Source: Takakia lepidozioides (Eukaryota; Streptophyta; Takakiopsida; Takakiales; Takakiaceae). From it: a stretch of 64,000 bases of DNA. The position numbers were made by a program, and so were the translations under genes. The stretch's first letter is position 1, and every line of letters starts with the position of its first letter. The stretch lies in the NCBI GenBank assembly GCA_030704615.1, contig CM060732.1, positions 38,175,053 to 38,239,052 of the forward strand. Direction: 5' to 3'. The notes under the pieces are model-generated. The model made no database searches, was not told the DNA's origin, and worked only from the letters and a program-made list of their open reading frames with translations. Shown piece by piece: positions 59,839-64,000 of the stretch.

Positions 59839-61514
59839 TCCCCTCCAGCCAATGGTCTCATTTGCTTACCTAAGGAGGAAAACATGTGTATCACTAGTCT
59901 AAACTTGAAAGAAATTAAACTGTTAGACCCAGGACACAGGGAGAGTCCGTATCTAGGCCGTATCTCAGTCTCACTTGAGGCCTCTAGCTACGTGAGAGAC
60001 GTGCTGCATAGGCGCTGTTAAGCCAACCATGAGCAACGTTCATGTGCAAATGTCGCCCACAAAGCAACGTGCGGTTTCTGTACTGTTCAACCGCTGGACA
60101 CATCCTCGCAAGGAAGAAGCGACTTCCTGAAGAAACACAAAAGAAAAAAGCTTGCCTCTTTAGCAACGTGATGGGTAGTCTGTCTGAATGCCGTACCATC
60201 GAACTGCGATTGGCTGTAGACCATAGTCAGCCAGCAGATCTCGAAGCCAGTTAGCGATGGCTTGATAAGGAACAGAAAATCTGCTTTTTAATCCTCTAAC
60301 AACTGCAAAATCTGCTACATTGCGTGTGCCCATGCTTTTGGTGGGGCCTCAATCGCTGGCCAGGATGTGATGTTTTGACATGAAAATGTTCACAAATCAA
60401 GAGGGAGACGCATTCGGACTGCTGTTGAACGGTTTTCAGACATTGGAGACATGTGGGTCCGGCTGCATCCGTTACCTGTTATTGGCTCCTCCCTTTGAGA
60501 GAGACCACGCATGATCGGTGCCCAAACCAAGCATATAACCCCTACCAGACAATGCCTGCTTGAGGAGGATATACCTCCTCAATCATACGTTCTCATGTTC
60601 CCATGTTCCTTCCAGCTTTCCAAGATGATAACAATGCCTTTTGGGAAGTTCTAATGGATGCATCAGAGGGGGCGCCTCAAATCCAGGAAAATCTGGTAGG
60701 TTTTCTTGTTGAAAGCACCCCACACGGAGTAGTCTGCTATGAGCACACCAACTTCCAAACAAGTTAGAGGTATTCACAACTGCTAATTTCTTATGAGAGC
60801 TTTAAGCATGATAATTCACACAGTACGTGCCCATCCTACTTCCATGCTTAGCTTGAGCTTTGCACCAACCAGGAAGGTCAATCGCAAAGAACGAGATATT
60901 TGGAGACAAAGTGTTACAGTATCCCAGTATCTCTCTTACCGTTTTTCGCAGAATCGTTTTCCTGATAATGATGCGGAGTCCGTCCTTGGCTGGGCGACAC
61001 TTGATCGAAGCGAGACGAAGCCTCAAACTTACGATGGAAGGTTTTGGATTGTGGTGTCATTTGTCTCCTTTATGAATCTAGTCTCCTGTAGTGTGGAATT
61101 GGAGGGTGGCACTGTGGCTAACCAGTTACCAGACAAGAAGAATGCAAGTCACCATCTTCAACTGAACAAACTCGGTGCAGTTAGTACAATTAATTTCACT
61201 TGTACAAAACTGGTCATCTATGATCTATGCATATGGCTATGTTCAGCTAGTTCTGATTCAAATTGAAATTCCAATTCATCAGTAGAAGGTATGACCTCCA
61301 AAATTCGCCACATCCGTACCTTTCTTTTGATTGAATGCAGCTCACCATGGATCTCAGTTTCAACATGCTGCTTCTCAGGTGTGCACCTCAACCACCAATG
61401 ACACTACCAGTGTAAAATCAGTTCTGTCACATCAATAGGCATGACTGTAGCAGTGTGGTCTGGCATGTCGTGGAAATCTTGCATGGTTGGAAAATAGTAC
61501 CAAAAAAAAGACCG
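59839..61514. other. intergenic; no gene recognised
   Basis: This holds the upstream region of the GT14 gene and the 3' flank of the dihydrofolate synthetase gene. A 157-codon plus-strand frame (60793-61266) has no recognisable domain. Confidence 0.4.
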
Positions 61515-64000
61515 TTACGTTATTAGAGAGAGAGCTGCTGCAACTCCATGAAGAGATCCTGTGACACAAACTACTTGTCGGCTGTTTGTTAGCCCAACTC
61601 TCTCATTCAATTTGGCCATTGCTTCTTTGATTGCCACATCCATGGGCTCTACCTCTACCACCATAATCAAGCCTTCAGGCCAGCGTGCCCTTTTGGCCAC
61701 GCCTTCACTGTTGTTCTGAATAACCTTTAAACTTAATGTTAGAGCCGCCTTAATCCACACGCTTGCCAATTCAGCTGCCGAGGTGGACCGGTCAGGAACT
61801 GCACTCTTCACAACATGGGGCAGCCCATGTGGAGTAAGGCCTTTCAACTCCTTGTCCACCATAGATTGCATTTCGACCCTCTTCTACAAAGCATCCTCCA
61901 CAGGAAACCAGGTGTTGTCCAGTTGCACATTACAAATGAGCATATAAACAAACAGGAGACACGAGTGTAAACATATATAATATAGACAGTTTGCACATGA
62001 TGGGGTGGTCAAAACTGGTGCATACCTGAACAGCCCCATTTGGACGACGGCCTCTCGTGGTGACAACAACATCTGGTTTTGCCTCTGCACATTTGCAAGA
62101 ACTTTGAAAATAAGGTGCTGCCATCTGGTACACAATTCTGCAGACCTTAGCTTATGATGACCACACCTCTTACAGTTTGCACAATCTGTGTGCCAAGCTT
62201 AGGATTTGTGAAGTAAAGCTGTTTTCCCTCAGAACCTGGCAGAGTTCCTCAAGGAGAGCTTTCAGATAACTACAGTCAACATTTGTAGTCTGGTCGCCTC
62301 CATTATTCCCACCTTGCCATTGGGAATGCATACAGAAAACTTGATGTGTCCAGTTATGTGCTTTCCCAGACTCACTGCTCAAAGACCCCTTCCATCCTCC
62401 CCTACAAGAACAGGTAGTAGTTACCCTCTGTTTTTCCTACTGTCTGAATCCACTCTCCATCTGCAAAGAGAGGAGGTAAGCGGAGATTTCAACCCACAAA
62501 TGGAGAGAAAAACATCTTAATTGGGCTGTAGAGTATGAACACTGGCTATGCCTGTCCCTTGAGAGGATAGTCTCTGCAGCAAAACAAACCCCCAAGAGCC
62601 GACTATGGGATTCCAAACCAACAGGGTCAAACAGCTTTTGCTCTTATACAGCCACTTGCAATCAAATTCTAAATGTTGACTATTTGATTTGATATTGACA
62701 ATCAGCTATAAATTAAAACACCAATTTTTCACTGCTGCAAAGCCCTCCACCTTGCTAGTCACTGTAGGGACTTGAGGGAGAGATTCCCTGACAGAATACA
62801 GATTAACTTGAACGCAAGTCTAAGAGAACAGAGCTATACTGGGCGGCCATGCTTGATGATGCCAGCCTTGGCAAGGGTAATAGTTTCCAGGGAGCCACCC
62901 AACGCTGCCAAATGCTCACAGCCAATACCCACTATGACAGCTGCTGCAAGTCCCTCGGGCGGAATCACATTTGTTGCATCTCGAGCTCCCCCTAGCCCTG
63001 TCTGCCACCAGATAACAAACATGAAGTTGACGATTAGATTGTGAATTTTATCACATCTCCATTTTTAGTCCAGTCTTGTATGCAATACTTGTTCCAGAGT
63101 ACAATTGATTAGAGGGCATCACCAATCCCTACCATTTAACTCACAGAAACTAAATTAGCTACATGAAGGTGACTCATTAGACTATATTTCAAGAACATCT
63201 GTGGACAATTTCTGAGTTCCATAACAGAAGAATATGAAAGAATGAAAGTAGCTGCCAGAAACAACCCCTCGTTCATCCTCATCTGTGATACGTGCAACCA
63301 CTCAGTAACAGTGTTACAGTGGTCCATCGAAGAGTCACAGAAAGAATCGTATGCATTTTAACAAAAATGTAAATACCCCCTGAAAACAGGGAAGATTTGG
63401 ACCCTGTGGCTTCTCAGGGTTTTCTGATAAATCTTTCCAGTCTTGTACAACTTACAAGATCCCAAAAATATACCTCAATCACTGCCACGTCGACCTTCTT
63501 CCTTGCAAAGTGCGTAAATGCTAAAGCTGTCAATATCTGGCATATCCGATATGTATACCTTCAGCCCATTTCAAGAAAACCAACAGTGGGCACAATAAAA
63601 AGTACAAACGCAGTAAAAATGATCAACAACCATGCACACTAAGAAATTCTTTGCCTTTACTCCATGGATCAACTCAACACTTTCATCTCCAACTCTTAAC
63701 AACCTCTAGAGAACAATAGGTGCAAAATGCACACAGGGTCTAGTCACCTCAAGACACCTCAAAGTGAGTGAGAGATCCTGACTCCTCCGCAACAGCCTCA
63801 TCGAGTGTTGCCCGCACATCTTCGAAGAGCTTTCCTAGAGATGCCTCATGCACTGGATCTCCTGTTGTGCCTGCCGTTATTCTCTCTTGAATACTGAAAA
63901 TGTGTGGGCTGCCATAATGTGTTTCCACCACAAATTCATCAATATGGATTTGAGCCTTCTGATCCTCTTGAACTATTTTACTCCTCCTGAGAGTAACAAA
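61515..64000 (-). CDS. DHFS: dihydrofolate synthetase (folC/FPGS superfamily), 3' part, runs off the right edge
   Basis: Joins glutamate to dihydropteroate in folate synthesis (Mur ligase fold, mitochondrial in plants). Minus-strand exons: 63758 to at least 63911 ([11 protein letters not shown], ending SLTHFE), 63474-63536 ([20 protein letters not shown], phase 0), 62840-63001 ([48 protein letters not shown]), 62026-62137 ([16 protein letters not shown]) and 61515-61883 ([35 protein letters not shown], stop). [10 protein letters not shown] and [11 protein letters not shown] mark the DHFS rather than the FPGS branch. The P-loop and N-terminus lie beyond the window. The middle (62138-62839), which should hold the linker and second domain start, could not be resolved into clean exons and may be diverged or damaged. 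Confidence 0.85.

Noticed and set aside
1-64000. tRNA, rRNA or bacterial-type operons
   Set aside because: No cloverleaf with box A/B, no rRNA stretch and no tightly packed co-directional genes were recognised; the gene structure is eukaryotic throughout.

Overview
The window reads as nuclear DNA of a seed-free land plant, most likely a homosporous fern; lycophyte or bryophyte is the alternative. The evidence is spliced genes with GT-AG introns, long gene-poor stretches full of decayed repeats, two long PLS-type pentatricopeptide (PPR) genes of the kind abundant in ferns and lycophytes, and a gene for the axonemal dynein assembly factor DNAAF4/DYX1C1. DNAAF4 is expected only in plants that make flagellated sperm. 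The species call is inference; no organelle, rRNA or tRNA marker was recognised.

Layout. 1-5.9 kb holds relics on the minus strand (a PPR fragment and a decayed B3-domain gene) and a 30-bp perfect foldback. 5.9-9.7 kb is a complete DYW-type PPR gene behind two copies of a leader repeat. 10-12.7 kb is non-coding and built from recurring short modules. 13.1-14.3 kb is a two-exon DUF1664 gene, followed by the DNAAF4 homologue (15.6-19.3 kb). 19.3-30.5 kb is gene-poor and AT-rich, with a CACTA-like end, an orphan degraded ORF and a short element with piggyBac-like ends.

30.5-43.25 kb is the most unusual locus: one very long gene of the 'membrane protein of ER body' type, ending in a VIT1/CCC1-like multi-pass domain. 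Its N-terminal half has grown by repeated duplication of phase-1 exons and carries a recurring Cys-Leu-Pro...Pro-Trp motif. At least two places look frame-broken.

44-53.2 kb contains more leader repeats, a dead LINE on the minus strand, and a second PPR gene. That gene is a paralogue of the first with seven instead of five PLS triplets, and its E+/DYW tail is in ruins. 53.3-54.9 kb may hold a small multi-exon minus-strand gene. 58.6-59.8 kb is an intronless GT14 glycosyltransferase (minus). 61.5-64.0 kb is the 3' part of a dihydrofolate synthetase gene (minus) that runs off the right edge.

The genes are not an operon-like group. The only clear relationship is the PPR family: two genes, one antisense relic and several orphan leader copies, which together show local duplication and decay.
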